From positions 62,001-126,000 of the forward strand of contig NZ_JAMJXC010000005.1 of NCBI RefSeq assembly GCF_023571765.1: a stretch of DNA of 64,000 nt, written 5' to 3'. Shown here piece after piece: positions 1 to 8,449 of the stretch. The stretch comes from Xanthobacter aminoxidans. GTDB taxonomy: Bacteria; Pseudomonadota; Alphaproteobacteria; Rhizobiales; Xanthobacteraceae. The notes beneath the pieces were generated by a model, which did not search any database, was not told where the DNA came from, and worked only from the letters and a program-made list of their open reading frames with translations. How positions within the stretch are numbered: position 1 is the first letter of the stretch; the number at the start of each line of letters is the position of its first letter. The translations under genes were made by a program, and so were the position numbers.

Positions 1-144
1 GCATTCCCGCGAGCCGATGCGGCCGGCGCACCACTCTTCTTCGATTTCCTGCCAGCCCCCATCCGCGAATGTCGCGAGCAGAAGATCCGTGGTGTCGACG
101 AGGCTTATGGTGCCGTCAAAATCGAGAGCGAAGTGAAGTTGCAT
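1..144 (-). CDS. MtnX-like HAD-IB family phosphatase, 5' part
   Basis: Only the first 48 residues lie in the window; the rest continues past the left edge. The ATG is at 144. Residues 8-12 read DFDGT, the HAD motif I with the nucleophilic first Asp, followed by a Ser and a DTTDLLL segment. Further on, a W-x-x-IE-x-x-W pattern leads into GRIGSREC. This combination is what MtnX-type phosphatases (2-hydroxy-3-keto-5-methylthiopentenyl-1-phosphate phosphatase and relatives) look like at their N-terminus. The true substrate cannot be decided from this fragment, and the methionine-salvage neighbours that would support it are outside the window. Confidence 0.8.
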   Translation of the reverse strand, partial: MQLHFALDFDGTISLVDTTDLLLATFADGGWQEIEEEWCAGRIGSREC

Positions 145-350
145 TTGGCCTCACGAACTGCGTCCCTTCCCAACGCAAGCGTGGTGCCAGTTGCTAACTG
201 ACTGATACAATTACGTTATCCGTGGAAGCGTGATGGCGGCCTGCCCCGAGATGCGAAGGTTCCTCCAAAAATTGGAGAGGCGCCCAGGCGGAACGCCATA
301 GAGACGCGCTTCTCGCCCGCGCCGTGATGGGTGCGGCGCATGGATCGAAG

Positions 351-1346
351 TCAGCGCGCCACGCCGCCGGCTTCGATCGATCCGAACTTGCCGCGATAGT
401 CCTGCGGGTTCACGCCCAACCGCCGGCGAAAGGCGCGCCGCATCCTCTCTTCGTCGGCGAAGCCGCAGCGAACCGCGATTTCCTTGATGCTCTGCCGTGT
501 CTCCTCGAGTGCCCGGCGGGCGGCATCGAGCCGCAATTCCTCCACCACCTTCGCCGGTGTGCGGCCGGTCCGCGCCGCATAGAGCCGGGCGAAGGTGCGC
601 GGGCTCATGGATACGCGCTCGGCGAGCGTCTCCACCCGCAGGTCCTGGTCGAGGTGGTCGCTGATCCAGCTGTGCAGGGCCTCGAAGCCGCCGTCGTCCG
701 CCGCCTGCAAGGCCAGCGGAACGCTGAACTGGGTCTGCCCTCCGCCACGCTTCAGGAAGACCACCAGCCGCTTGGCGACGCGGATGGCCTCGGCGTGGCC
801 GCGGTCGTCCTCGATCAGGGCGAGCGCCAGATCGATGCCCGCGGTCACGCCTGCGGAGGTCCAGACGGGACCATCGTGCTCATAGATCGCATCCGGTGAC
901 ACCGTCAGGTCTGGATAGCGATCCTGAAGCAGCCGGCAGGAGCCCCAGTGCGTCACCACCCGCCGCCCGCCCAAAAGCCCGGCTGCCGCCAGCACGAAGG
1001 CGCCCGTGCAGACGGAGCAGACCCGGCGGATGCCCCCGGCGCGATCGGAGATCCATGCCAGCAGGCGGGGCTCGCATGCGGCCAGGTGCACCCCCGGCCC
1101 ACCGACGACCACCAGCGTATCCACCTCACCCACACCGGAGAGCGGCTGGCTCATCAGCTCCAGTCCCGACGACGTTCGCACCAGCCCGCCCGCCACCGAC
1201 GCCACCGTCAGGCGGTAGGGCGGCGCGGCGCCTTCGGAGGTCTCGCAGGACAGCTCGAACGCTGCCAGCGGACCGGAGAGGTCGAGGACCAGGGCGTCGG
1301 GGAACACCACGAAGACGACGTGTCGCTGCTGCAAGCCGCCCTCCAT
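351..1346 (-). CDS. GlxA-family transcriptional regulator (DJ-1/PfpI domain + AraC HTH)
   Basis: A 331-residue protein with a DJ-1/PfpI-like amidotransferase fold at about residues 8-190 and an AraC-type double helix-turn-helix at about 225-320 (two HTH units, the second with CGFADEERMRRAF). The pseudo-catalytic nucleophile elbow is present as SVCTGAF with Cys113. This two-domain architecture is the GlxA/FtrA/ArgR-type regulator family. It is transcribed divergently from the isonitrile-hydratase-like gene at 1444, 97 bases apart, which is the usual position for its own target. A second regulator of the same architecture sits at the other end of the block (9225). Ligand unknown; the DJ-1 domain suggests a small metabolite of the neighbouring pathway. 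The start at 1346 is the first in-frame ATG before the conserved region. Confidence 0.9.
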   Translation of the reverse strand: MEGGLQQRHVVFVVFPDALVLDLSGPLAAFELSCETSEGAAPPYRLTVASVAGGLVRTSSGLELMSQPLSGVGEVDTLVVVGGPGVHLAACEPRLLAWISDRAGGIRRVCSVCTGAFVLAAAGLLGGRRVVTHWGSCRLLQDRYPDLTVSPDAIYEHDGPVWTSAGVTAGIDLALALIEDDRGHAEAIRVAKRLVVFLKRGGGQTQFSVPLALQAADDGGFEALHSWISDHLDQDLRVETLAERVSMSPRTFARLYAARTGRTPAKVVEELRLDAARRALEETRQSIKEIAVRCGFADEERMRRAFRRRLGVNPQDYRGKFGSIEAGGVAR

Positions 1347-1376
1347 CGCGTTGCCGGTCGTTGGCAGGAAAGGTGG

Positions 1377-1386
1377 GTAGAATGTC
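1377..1386 (+). promoter_or_regulatory. GTAGAATGTC motif, copy 1
   Basis: This 10-base word lies in the 97-base gap between the divergent GlxA regulator (starts 1346) and the PfpI protein (starts 1444). The identical word occurs twice more, in the equivalent gap at 9137-9224. It contains TAGAAT, which resembles a -10 hexamer, but no good -35 is seen 16-18 bases upstream. Operator or promoter element is therefore open. A short 21-codon frame (1382-1447) begins at the ATG inside the motif and its TGA overlaps the GTG start of the next gene. Confidence 0.4.
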
Positions 1387-1443
1387 GTTTCCGCCGCGCC
1401 CTGTCATGCCCAATCTCATGCCGCAGCATCGAGAGGGAACGAC

Positions 1444-2190
1444 GTGACTAAAACAACATTGGACATCGGACTTCTCTTTTTCCCCGGCATGACCCAGCTG
1501 GACGTCACGGGACCATTTGAAGTCCTGGCCCGCCTGCCCGGCGCCCGGATGCATCTGCTCTGGAAATCTATCGAGCCGATCACGAGCGACGTGGGGCTTA
1601 CCCTCATGCCGACGACCACTTTTGCGGACTGCCCGCAACTGGATGTGCTCTGCGTCGGTGGCGGTCCGGGGCAGATGGCGCTGATGGATGACGAGGAGGT
1701 CATGGCCTTCGTCGCCCGGGCGGGCGCGGGTGCGCGCTATGTGACGTCCGTGTGCGCCGGGTGTTTCATCCTCGCGGGTGCCGGGCTGCTCGATGGCTAC
1801 AAGTCCGCGTGCCATTGGCTGTCGCGCGATCAGCTCGCAATCCTCGGTGCCATTCCGGTCAAGGAGCGCATCGTGGTGGATCGCAACCGCATCTCCGGCG
1901 GCGGCGTCACGGCGGGAATCGACTTTGCATTCCAGGTGGCGGCCGAGCTGTGCGGCGATGATGTCGCCAAGCGCCTCCAGCTGATGCTGGAGTATGACCC
2001 AAAGCCGCCCTTCGACATCACCGAGGACAACGCTCCGGCAGCGCTTTTGGCCGAGGTCCGGTCCGCCGCCCGCCCGCTGCTCGAGGAGCGGCTTCGCTCC
2101 AGCCAGCGGGCCGTCGCGCGGATGCAGCAGGGCAGGGGCCCGCAGGAGGCTGATCCCGCCGCGTTCCCGTCCAGCACCGGGGCATCGTGA
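1444..2190 (+). CDS. DJ-1/PfpI family protein, isonitrile-hydratase-like (copy 1)
   Basis: 248 residues, GTG start. Single DJ-1/PfpI domain at about residues 6-190 followed by a charged, proline-rich tail. The nucleophile elbow is SVCAGCF with Cys104, and Asp20 sits in the MTQLDVTGP segment that lines the active site in this subfamily. Overall it matches isonitrile (isocyanide) hydratase InhA, which adds water to R-NC to give an N-formamide. In the second copy of this window the residue after the nucleophile is Thr; here it is Ala105, so activity or substrate may differ. It begins a plus-strand run: the leucine-dehydrogenase-like gene starts on the last base of its stop codon. Other DJ-1 functions (chaperone, protease-like) cannot be excluded. 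Confidence 0.8.
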   Translation: MTKTTLDIGLLFFPGMTQLDVTGPFEVLARLPGARMHLLWKSIEPITSDVGLTLMPTTTFADCPQLDVLCVGGGPGQMALMDDEEVMAFVARAGAGARYVTSVCAGCFILAGAGLLDGYKSACHWLSRDQLAILGAIPVKERIVVDRNRISGGGVTAGIDFAFQVAAELCGDDVAKRLQLMLEYDPKPPFDITEDNAPAALLAEVRSAARPLLEERLRSSQRAVARMQQGRGPQEADPAAFPSSTGAS

Positions 2191-3266
2191 TGACCTTGCA
2201 ACTGACCCGCATGGAGGAAGACGGCCAGCTCATCTTCCGGTTCGAGGATCCCGACTGCGACCTGTCGGGGGTCATCGTGGTGGACTCGCTGGCGCTGGGG
2301 CCGGCGACGGGAGGCTGCCGCTTCTGGCACTATGACGATGCGGCCGCCATGCTCTCGGACGCCCGCCGTCTCGCGCGCGGCATGAGCTACAAGAACGCGA
2401 TGGCGGGTCTGCCGCTCGGCGGCGGCAAGTCCGTCATCCGGCGGCCCAATGGCGCCTTCGACCGCGCCGCCCTGTTCCGCGCGTTCGGTCGGGTCCTGGA
2501 GGAGATCGGCGGCGACTATCTGGCGGCCGAGGACGTGGGCACGACGCCGCGCGACATGGAAGTCGTGCGCTCGCAGACGCCTTTCGTCTTCGGGCTTCCG
2601 GCCGATGCAGATCAGGCCGGCGGCGATCCCTCGCCGTGGACCGCCCTCGGCGTGTTCCTCAGCATTGCCCATGTGTGCGCACGGCGGGGCCGTCCGCTTT
2701 CGCAGAGCCGGATCGCGGTGCAGGGCCTCGGCAGCGTCGGCGCGGACCTCTGCCGGCGCCTGCACGGGGCCGGCGCCGCGCTGGTGGTCGCCGACGTGCA
2801 CCCGGAGGCGGCGGAGCGCCTGCGTACGACGATCCCCGTGGAGGTGGTGTCGCCGGAGGCGATCCATGCGTCCGACGTCGACCTTTTCGCGCCCTGCGCG
2901 CTCGGTGCCGGGCTGAACCAGGTCACCATTCCGCAGATGCGCGCGCGGCTCGTCGCCGGCGCGGCGAACAACCAGCTCGCGACGGAGGCGGATGCCGCCC
3001 TCCTGCACGAGCGGGGCATTCTCTACGTGCCCGACTTCGTCGCAAATGCCGGGGGCATCATCAATGTCGCGGCAGAATATCTCGGGCACGACCGCGGCAT
3101 GGTCCATGACGCCGTGCACCGCATTCCCGGCCGCCTCGCGCAGGTGCTCGACCGCGCTGAGGCAAGCCGGACGTCGCCTGCGCTGGTCGCGGACGTCATG
3201 GCCCGGGAATTGATCACACGGGCCTCTGGGGCGATGGCAGAAAATGAGGGAAAACGGCCGTTGTAG
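2190..3266 (+). CDS. Leucine/Glu/Phe/Val dehydrogenase family
   Basis: 358 residues from the ATG at 2190, which shares one base with the upstream TGA (TGATG), so translation is probably coupled; an in-frame GTG three bases earlier is an alternative. The N-terminal catalytic domain has the MSYKNAMAGLPLGGGK segment carrying the two catalytic lysines (Lys68 and Lys80). A Rossmann NAD site follows with GLGSVG near residue 180 and Asp at the end of the next strand (VVADVHP), indicating NAD preference. Size matches leucine dehydrogenase (350-366). It oxidatively deaminates a branched or aromatic amino acid to the 2-oxo acid. Placed after the PfpI gene and before a binding protein and an N-acyl-amino-acid hydrolase, it likely handles the amino acid released by that hydrolase. 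Confidence 0.88.
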   Translation: MTLQLTRMEEDGQLIFRFEDPDCDLSGVIVVDSLALGPATGGCRFWHYDDAAAMLSDARRLARGMSYKNAMAGLPLGGGKSVIRRPNGAFDRAALFRAFGRVLEEIGGDYLAAEDVGTTPRDMEVVRSQTPFVFGLPADADQAGGDPSPWTALGVFLSIAHVCARRGRPLSQSRIAVQGLGSVGADLCRRLHGAGAALVVADVHPEAAERLRTTIPVEVVSPEAIHASDVDLFAPCALGAGLNQVTIPQMRARLVAGAANNQLATEADAALLHERGILYVPDFVANAGGIINVAAEYLGHDRGMVHDAVHRIPGRLAQVLDRAEASRTSPALVADVMARELITRASGAMAENEGKRPL

Positions 3267-3389
3267 CCTTTCGCCTCACAGCGCAGGATTTGCAAAGGAC
3301 CAGGCGACGGCGGACCATTTTGCCCGGTTCCACCCGCCGCCTGCAACCAATCCAGGAAGCCGATACGGCTCGCAGGGGAACACCGGAAA

Positions 3390-4649
3390 ATGAACCACGA
3401 TCAAGGCATGCGGAGCCGCAGGGGTCTCCTGCGCGCGTTCTGGATATCAGGTGTCGGCGCCCTCATGGCCCTGGCCCTCGCGGCGACGCCGTCGGCTGCG
3501 GAAATCTCGGACGGAGTCGTGAAGATTGGCATCATCAATGACCAGTCCGGCCCGCTATCGGATCTTTCCGGCAAGGGGTCTGTGGTCGCCGCCAAGCTTG
3601 CCATAGAGGATTTCAGGAAACGCTCGCCCGACATCAAGGTGGAACTCCTCGTCGCCGATCACCAGAACAAGGCGGACGTGGGCGCCCAGATCGTGCGGCG
3701 CTGGTTCTCCGAAGGTGTCGACATGGTGGCCGACATCGGAAATTCGGCAGTTGCCCTCGCCATCCAGTCTCTCGGGCGAGAAAAGAACAAGCTGGTCATG
3801 TACTCCGCCGTGGGCACGGTGGAGATCACCGGCAAGCAGTGCGCGCCGACCGGGCTGGCGTGGCTCCACGACAATTACAACCTGGTCGCAGGCCCCATCC
3901 GCAAGCTGGTCGGCCAGGGGCAGGACAAATGGTTCTTCATCGCGGCCGATTACGCCTTCGGGCGCAACATGGTGGCTGAGTCCGAACGCATGCTGGGCAC
4001 CGTGGGCGGCACGTCCGTCGGCTCGGTGTTCCACCCGCTTGGCAATGCGGACTATTCCTCCTTCCTCCTCCAGGCGCAGAGCTCGGGCGCCAAGGTCGTC
4101 GCCTTCGCCAACGCAGGTGAGCAGCTCGTTTCTTCCATCAAGCAGTGGAACGAGTTCAACATGAATGCCGGTCCGCAGACCCCGGTCGCGCTGCTGATGT
4201 TCCTCACCGACATCCACGGCATGGGCCTGGAGATGGCGAAGGGCCTGACGGGTGTCACCGCCTGGTATTGGGACTTGAACGACAACACCCGCGCCTTCGC
4301 CAAGCGCTTCTATGCGCTGCACGGCGCCATGCCGACGGCGCCGCAGGCCGCGGTCTATTCCGCCGTGTTCCACTATCTGAAGGCGGTGGCGGCCATCAAT
4401 TCCGACGACACGGATCGCGTGATCGAGAAGATGCGCGCGATGCCGGTCGACGACTTCTACGCCCCGGGCGCCAGGCTCAGGGCCGACAACAAGCTGATCC
4501 ACGATTTCTATCTGGTGCAGGTGAAGGAGCCGAAGGAACTGGAAAAGCCCTGGGCCTACTACAAGGTCCTGGAGACGATCACCGCCGATGTCGCCTATCG
4601 CCCCTTAAGCGAGAGCGACTGCCCGCTGGTTGCCGGCAAGCCGAAATAG
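3390..4649 (+). CDS. ABC transporter substrate-binding protein, branched-chain-amino-acid type (orphan)
   Basis: 419 residues. The N-terminus has a basic stretch (RSRRGLLR) and a hydrophobic core ending at ATPSAAE, a typical export signal. The mature part begins with VVKIGIINDQSG, the first strand of the periplasmic-binding-protein type 1 fold of LivJ/LivK-like proteins. The C-terminus carries the pattern YRPLSESDCPLV. Two other proteins in this window (17971 and 63329) share this C-terminal R-P-x-S-x-x-x-C-P signature, so all belong to one subfamily. No permease or ATPase gene is adjacent, so it must dock to a transporter elsewhere. 123 bases separate it from the dehydrogenase gene; a weak GGGGAA lies before the ATG. 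Confidence 0.88.
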   Translation: MNHDQGMRSRRGLLRAFWISGVGALMALALAATPSAAEISDGVVKIGIINDQSGPLSDLSGKGSVVAAKLAIEDFRKRSPDIKVELLVADHQNKADVGAQIVRRWFSEGVDMVADIGNSAVALAIQSLGREKNKLVMYSAVGTVEITGKQCAPTGLAWLHDNYNLVAGPIRKLVGQGQDKWFFIAADYAFGRNMVAESERMLGTVGGTSVGSVFHPLGNADYSSFLLQAQSSGAKVVAFANAGEQLVSSIKQWNEFNMNAGPQTPVALLMFLTDIHGMGLEMAKGLTGVTAWYWDLNDNTRAFAKRFYALHGAMPTAPQAAVYSAVFHYLKAVAAINSDDTDRVIEKMRAMPVDDFYAPGARLRADNKLIHDFYLVQVKEPKELEKPWAYYKVLETITADVAYRPLSESDCPLVAGKPK

Positions 4650-4730
4650 ACCGAGCGCGCCACTCCTGCCCCCGGCGCCTGCAAAAGTGGCGGGGGTGGG
4701 CGGGCATTTGAAGACGGAAGGCGGAACGTC

Positions 4731-6251
4731 GTGCCGAGCGAAGCTTTCGATTGCATCATTTCCGGGGGCCGGCTGATCGATCCCGAGACCGGCCGCGACG
4801 AGGTCGCCGATGTCGGGGTGAGGGACGGCGGCATCGTGCGGATCGGACGCATTCCGGAAGCGGACGGGACGCGCCGGATCGATGCGGGCGGACGCGTCGT
4901 GTGCCCCGGCTTCATCGATCTCCACGCCCACGGCCAGTGTGTCGCCGCGGACTGGATGCAGGCGTTCGACGGGGTGACGACGACGCTCGAGCTGGAGGTT
5001 GGCGTCCTTCCGGTCGGCGCCTGGTACGAGCGGCAGGAGAATGCCGGGCGGGTGCTCAACTACGGGGCTTCCGCCAGCTGGATCTTCGCCCGCAAGCAGG
5101 TGATGGCCGGCATCGTGCCCGATCCGGGCCGGCACCCGATGGAAATGATGGGGGAGGGGGCCGACAATCGCGGCGGGTGGTCGAGCGAGGTTGCGGGGGC
5201 GCGCGCGGTCGAGGACATCTGCTCCGTCATCGAGGCCGGACTGCGTGAAGGGGGGATCGGCATCGGCATCGCCCACGGCTACGCGCCGGGCGCCGGCATC
5301 AAGGAGATGACGCGGGTCTGCGACCTCGCGGCCCGCCATGCGGCGCCAACCTTCACGCACATCGCCCATATGGCCAATGCGGATCCGCTGAGTTCCGAAG
5401 ACTCCTATGTCCGCATCATCGGCCTCGCCGCCGCCACCGGTGCGCACATGCACATCTGCCACCTCAATTCGACCTCGCTGCACGACATCGCGCGTTGCCG
5501 GGCGCTGATCCAGCACGCGCAGGCGCGCGGTCTGCCGGTCACGGTGGAGGCCTATCCCTATGGGACAGGCTCGACGGTGATTTCGGCGAGCTTCTTCGCG
5601 GCCACGGATTTTCCGGAGCGGACCGGGTCGGGATATGACAGCATCGAGCTGATCCACAATCGTCAGCACCTGAGGGACAGGGCCGACCTCCTTTCGGCGC
5701 GGGACGCGGACCCCGCCGCGCTGGTGGCGTGGCATTTCCTCGATATCGAGAGCGAACCGGCGTTCCAGAACCTTCTCGACCTGTCGGTGCTCTACCCCGG
5801 CGGCATCATCGCCTCGGATGCAATGCCATGGGTGGAGCCCGACGGCACCATCTATCGCGGCGAGGAATGGCCGCTGCCCCGGCGCCTGTCGTCCCACCCG
5901 CGCTCAGCCGGAACCTTCACCAAGTTCATCGGCGAGTATTGCCGCGACCGCGGCAAGATCGGCCTCGTGGAGGCGCTGGCCAAGTGCACGGTGTTGCCGG
6001 CCCGCCTGATCGAAAGTTGCTTGTCCAAAATGAAGCGGAAGGGGCGCCTCCAGGAAGGCTGCGACGCGGATATCCTCGTGTTCGATCCGGCAACCATCGC
6101 CGCCCAGGCCAGCTTTTCCCACATGACGGCGCCGGCCGCAGGGGTCGAGGCGCTGCTGGTGGGCGGGCGACCGGTCATTCTGGACGGCCGGCTCGACGCG
6201 CGCGCCCGGCCGGGGCGTGCGCTGCGTGGCCGAGGGCCGGCGCATGCATGA
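4731..6251 (+). CDS. Amidohydrolase, N-acyl-D-amino-acid deacylase type
   Basis: 506 residues, GTG start preceded by GGAAGGCGG. The fold is that of D-aminoacylase/dihydroorotase-like amidohydrolases: a small beta-sandwich at the N-terminus (residues 1-60), then the metal-binding GFIDLHAHG (HxH), later histidines in FTHIAHM and HICHLNSTS, and a C-terminal sandwich with ADILVFDP. The Asp that completes the active site is in the IIASDAMPW segment. In classical D-aminoacylase a Cys follows the VTT strand; here the segment reads VTTTLELEVG, with Glu instead, as in the N-acyl-D-glutamate-deacylase-like branch. It cleaves an N-acyl (possibly N-formyl) group from an amino acid. Its end overlaps the CobW gene by eight bases, hinting that the chaperone supplies its metal. 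Confidence 0.8.
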   Translation: MPSEAFDCIISGGRLIDPETGRDEVADVGVRDGGIVRIGRIPEADGTRRIDAGGRVVCPGFIDLHAHGQCVAADWMQAFDGVTTTLELEVGVLPVGAWYERQENAGRVLNYGASASWIFARKQVMAGIVPDPGRHPMEMMGEGADNRGGWSSEVAGARAVEDICSVIEAGLREGGIGIGIAHGYAPGAGIKEMTRVCDLAARHAAPTFTHIAHMANADPLSSEDSYVRIIGLAAATGAHMHICHLNSTSLHDIARCRALIQHAQARGLPVTVEAYPYGTGSTVISASFFAATDFPERTGSGYDSIELIHNRQHLRDRADLLSARDADPAALVAWHFLDIESEPAFQNLLDLSVLYPGGIIASDAMPWVEPDGTIYRGEEWPLPRRLSSHPRSAGTFTKFIGEYCRDRGKIGLVEALAKCTVLPARLIESCLSKMKRKGRLQEGCDADILVFDPATIAAQASFSHMTAPAAGVEALLVGGRPVILDGRLDARARPGRALRGRGPAHA

Positions 6252-7173
6252 GGACCGTGCCGCGCGTCCTGTTCCCGTTGTCGTCGTCGCGGGCGCGCTC
6301 GGAGCCGGAAAGACGAGCCTGATCAATGCCATGCTGGACGGTGACGTGAAGTTGTCCCTGGCTGTCATCGTCAATGATTTCGGCGCCATCGCCATCGACG
6401 AGGCGATCCTCTCCGCCACCGGCCTTCCGGTCTTTGCATTGAAGAACGGATGCATCTGCTGCTCGTTGCAGGGCGATCTGCTGCGCACCCTTGCAGGGGT
6501 GCTGTCGGCCGGCCGGCCAATCGATGCCGTCGTGATCGAGGCAAGCGGCGTGTCCGACCCGCGCGGGATCATCGAGGCGCTGCATGATCCCGTCTTGCAG
6601 AAGGCCGTGCGGCTCGACGTCGTGGTGACGGTGGTGGATGCCGAGGCGCATGATGTTGCCGACGACCTCTGGCAGGCCCAGGTCCGGGCTGCCGACATCA
6701 TTGTCCTCGCCAAGGTCGGCGAGACGGCCGCCGCCGATCATGCAAGCTTGCGGGCGAGGCTGGAGGGCATGGGCAAGTCGCTGGTTTTCGTCGCGGACGA
6801 GGACGGCGGCGTTCCGCTGGAGCTTCTTCTCGGCCAGCCCTTTCCGCGCGAACCGGCCGCTCCCGCCGAGGCCCCTGTGATCCGCGACGATCGCTTCGTC
6901 CATGTCGAATGGACGTCGCCGCGTGCCGTGGTCCTCGCGCGGTTCAGGGCCGTCATCGAAAACCTCGCGCCGCGTCTCGTGCGGGCCAAGGGCCTGATCC
7001 GCGTCGCCGAGCGGCCGGGCGAGACCTTCCTGTTCCAGCTCGTCGGCCGCCGCGCAAGCCTGCTGCCCTCGGATCTGCCCGTGGAGGGCGCGCGGCTGGT
7101 GCTCATCGGACGCACGGGCATCTTCGACGCAGCGGCGGCAACGGCCGAGCTCGAAGCGATGGCTCAGGAATAA
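6244..7173 (+). CDS. CobW/G3E-family GTPase, metal chaperone
   Basis: 309 residues from the ATG at 6244, inside the end of the amidohydrolase gene; a GTG at 6217 is the alternative. P-loop AGALGAGKTS near residue 14, the family hallmark metal site GCICC near residue 70, and a SGVSDP switch segment. A C-terminal CobW_C domain (from about residue 215) begins with FVHVEWTSPRAV. G3E GTPases of the COG0523 group load metal (often zinc) into partner enzymes. Fusion-like packing between a metal-dependent amidohydrolase and a flavin dehydrogenase suggests a dedicated chaperone for the hydrolase; that partner assignment is inference. No zinc-uptake regulator site was recognised. Confidence 0.88.
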   Translation: MHEDRAARPVPVVVVAGALGAGKTSLINAMLDGDVKLSLAVIVNDFGAIAIDEAILSATGLPVFALKNGCICCSLQGDLLRTLAGVLSAGRPIDAVVIEASGVSDPRGIIEALHDPVLQKAVRLDVVVTVVDAEAHDVADDLWQAQVRAADIIVLAKVGETAAADHASLRARLEGMGKSLVFVADEDGGVPLELLLGQPFPREPAAPAEAPVIRDDRFVHVEWTSPRAVVLARFRAVIENLAPRLVRAKGLIRVAERPGETFLFQLVGRRASLLPSDLPVEGARLVLIGRTGIFDAAAATAELEAMAQE

Positions 7174-7219
7174 CAGTACAGTCTGCGGCCCTCACGCGGG
7201 CGGCTCTCGGGGAAGCAGC

Positions 7220-8434
7220 ATGGCTGAAATTGCAGTTCTGGGTGCCGGCATGGTCGGCGTCGCCACGGCGCTGGCTCTGCAGGAGCGGGGACACGACTGT
7301 GTCGTCATCGATCGCGCGCCACCCGGCTCGGAAACGAGCTACGGCAATGCGGGCATCATCCAGGCGGAAGCTGTCGAGCCGTATGCGCTGCCGACAAGTC
7401 CGCTGGCGCTCCTCGCGATTGCGGGAGGCGCCAGGAACGCCGTCAACCTGCACTGGCCATCTTTGCCCGGGCAGGCGCCCGCGCTGTTCGGCTATTGGCG
7501 GTCATCCCTGCCCGGTCCGCTGGGCAGGGTCATTCCGCTCTGGCGCCAACTGGTATCGGAGGCCGTGCCCCGTCACGCCGCCCTCATTGAGGCGGCGGGC
7601 GCCGACGAGCTGATCCGCCGGGACGGCTATTGGGAGGTCCATGATACGGAGCAGGGCCTTGCAGCCGCCGTGCGGGAGGCGGAGCGCAAGGGGCGCGAGC
7701 ATGGTGTCACCTTCTCCGTCGCCGACAGGGCGGGGCTTGCCGCAGCCGAGCCTGCCTTGCGGCGGGCGCCGGCAGGGGCCGTTCACTGGACAGCGCCCTG
7801 GACCTGCCTTGCACCGGGAGGGCTGGTCGACGCCTACGCGCGGCTGTTTGAGGATCGCGGCGGTCGGATCGTCGCCGGCGATGCACGGACCCTCCAGCGC
7901 TCCGGCGCCGGCTGGCAGGTCGCGGGAATGAACGCGAAAATCGTCGTCGTGGCGCTCGGGCCCTGGGCGCCGGAGTTGCTCCGGCCCCTCGGCTATCGCG
8001 TGCCGATGGTGCGCAAGCGCGGCTATCATCGCCACTATGGCGGCACCCACGGCCTCACCCGGCCCATGTTGCTCGCCGACCACTCCGTGGTGCTGTCGCC
8101 CATGCGCGACGGCCTGCGCATTGCCACCGCCGCAGAGCTGTCCGCCGCTGCACCCGCCACCAGCCCGCGCCAACTCGCGCGGGGGGAGGCCGCAGCCCGG
8201 TCCCTCGTGGATCTGGGATCGCCCGTGGAAGCAAGGCCCTGGTCCGGCACGCGCCCCTGTCTGCCGGGCCTGCTGCCGCTCGCCTGCCGCGCGACGCGCC
8301 ACACCGGCCTGTGGTTCCATTTCGGCCACGGCCACCAGGGGTTTACCCTTGGGCCTGTCACGGCCGAGCGTCTGGCACGGGCCATTGACGGCGATGCGGC
8401 CGCGGTCGACGGTCTCGACCGCGGGGTCACATAG
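7220..8434 (+). CDS. FAD-dependent oxidoreductase, D-amino-acid dehydrogenase (DadA) type
   Basis: 404 residues. The N-terminal dinucleotide fold has GAGMVGVATALAL (GxGxxG) and an acidic end of the second strand (VVIDRAPPG), so FAD is bound. ETSYGNAGII is the conserved segment that follows in DadA. The C-terminal part has GTRPCLPGLLP and the HFGHGHQGFTLGP segment, both typical of glycine/D-amino-acid oxidases and dehydrogenases. It converts a D-amino acid (or sarcosine-like secondary amine) to the oxo acid. It is 46 bases behind the CobW gene and ends just before the convergent PfpI gene, so it is probably the last gene of the plus-strand run from 1444. Substrate unproven; with an N-acyl-D-amino-acid hydrolase upstream a D-amino acid is reasonable. 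Confidence 0.85.
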   Translation: MAEIAVLGAGMVGVATALALQERGHDCVVIDRAPPGSETSYGNAGIIQAEAVEPYALPTSPLALLAIAGGARNAVNLHWPSLPGQAPALFGYWRSSLPGPLGRVIPLWRQLVSEAVPRHAALIEAAGADELIRRDGYWEVHDTEQGLAAAVREAERKGREHGVTFSVADRAGLAAAEPALRRAPAGAVHWTAPWTCLAPGGLVDAYARLFEDRGGRIVAGDARTLQRSGAGWQVAGMNAKIVVVALGPWAPELLRPLGYRVPMVRKRGYHRHYGGTHGLTRPMLLADHSVVLSPMRDGLRIATAAELSAAAPATSPRQLARGEAAARSLVDLGSPVEARPWSGTRPCLPGLLPLACRATRHTGLWFHFGHGHQGFTLGPVTAERLARAIDGDAAAVDGLDRGVT

Positions 8435-8449
8435 CCGCCGATGGCCGGC

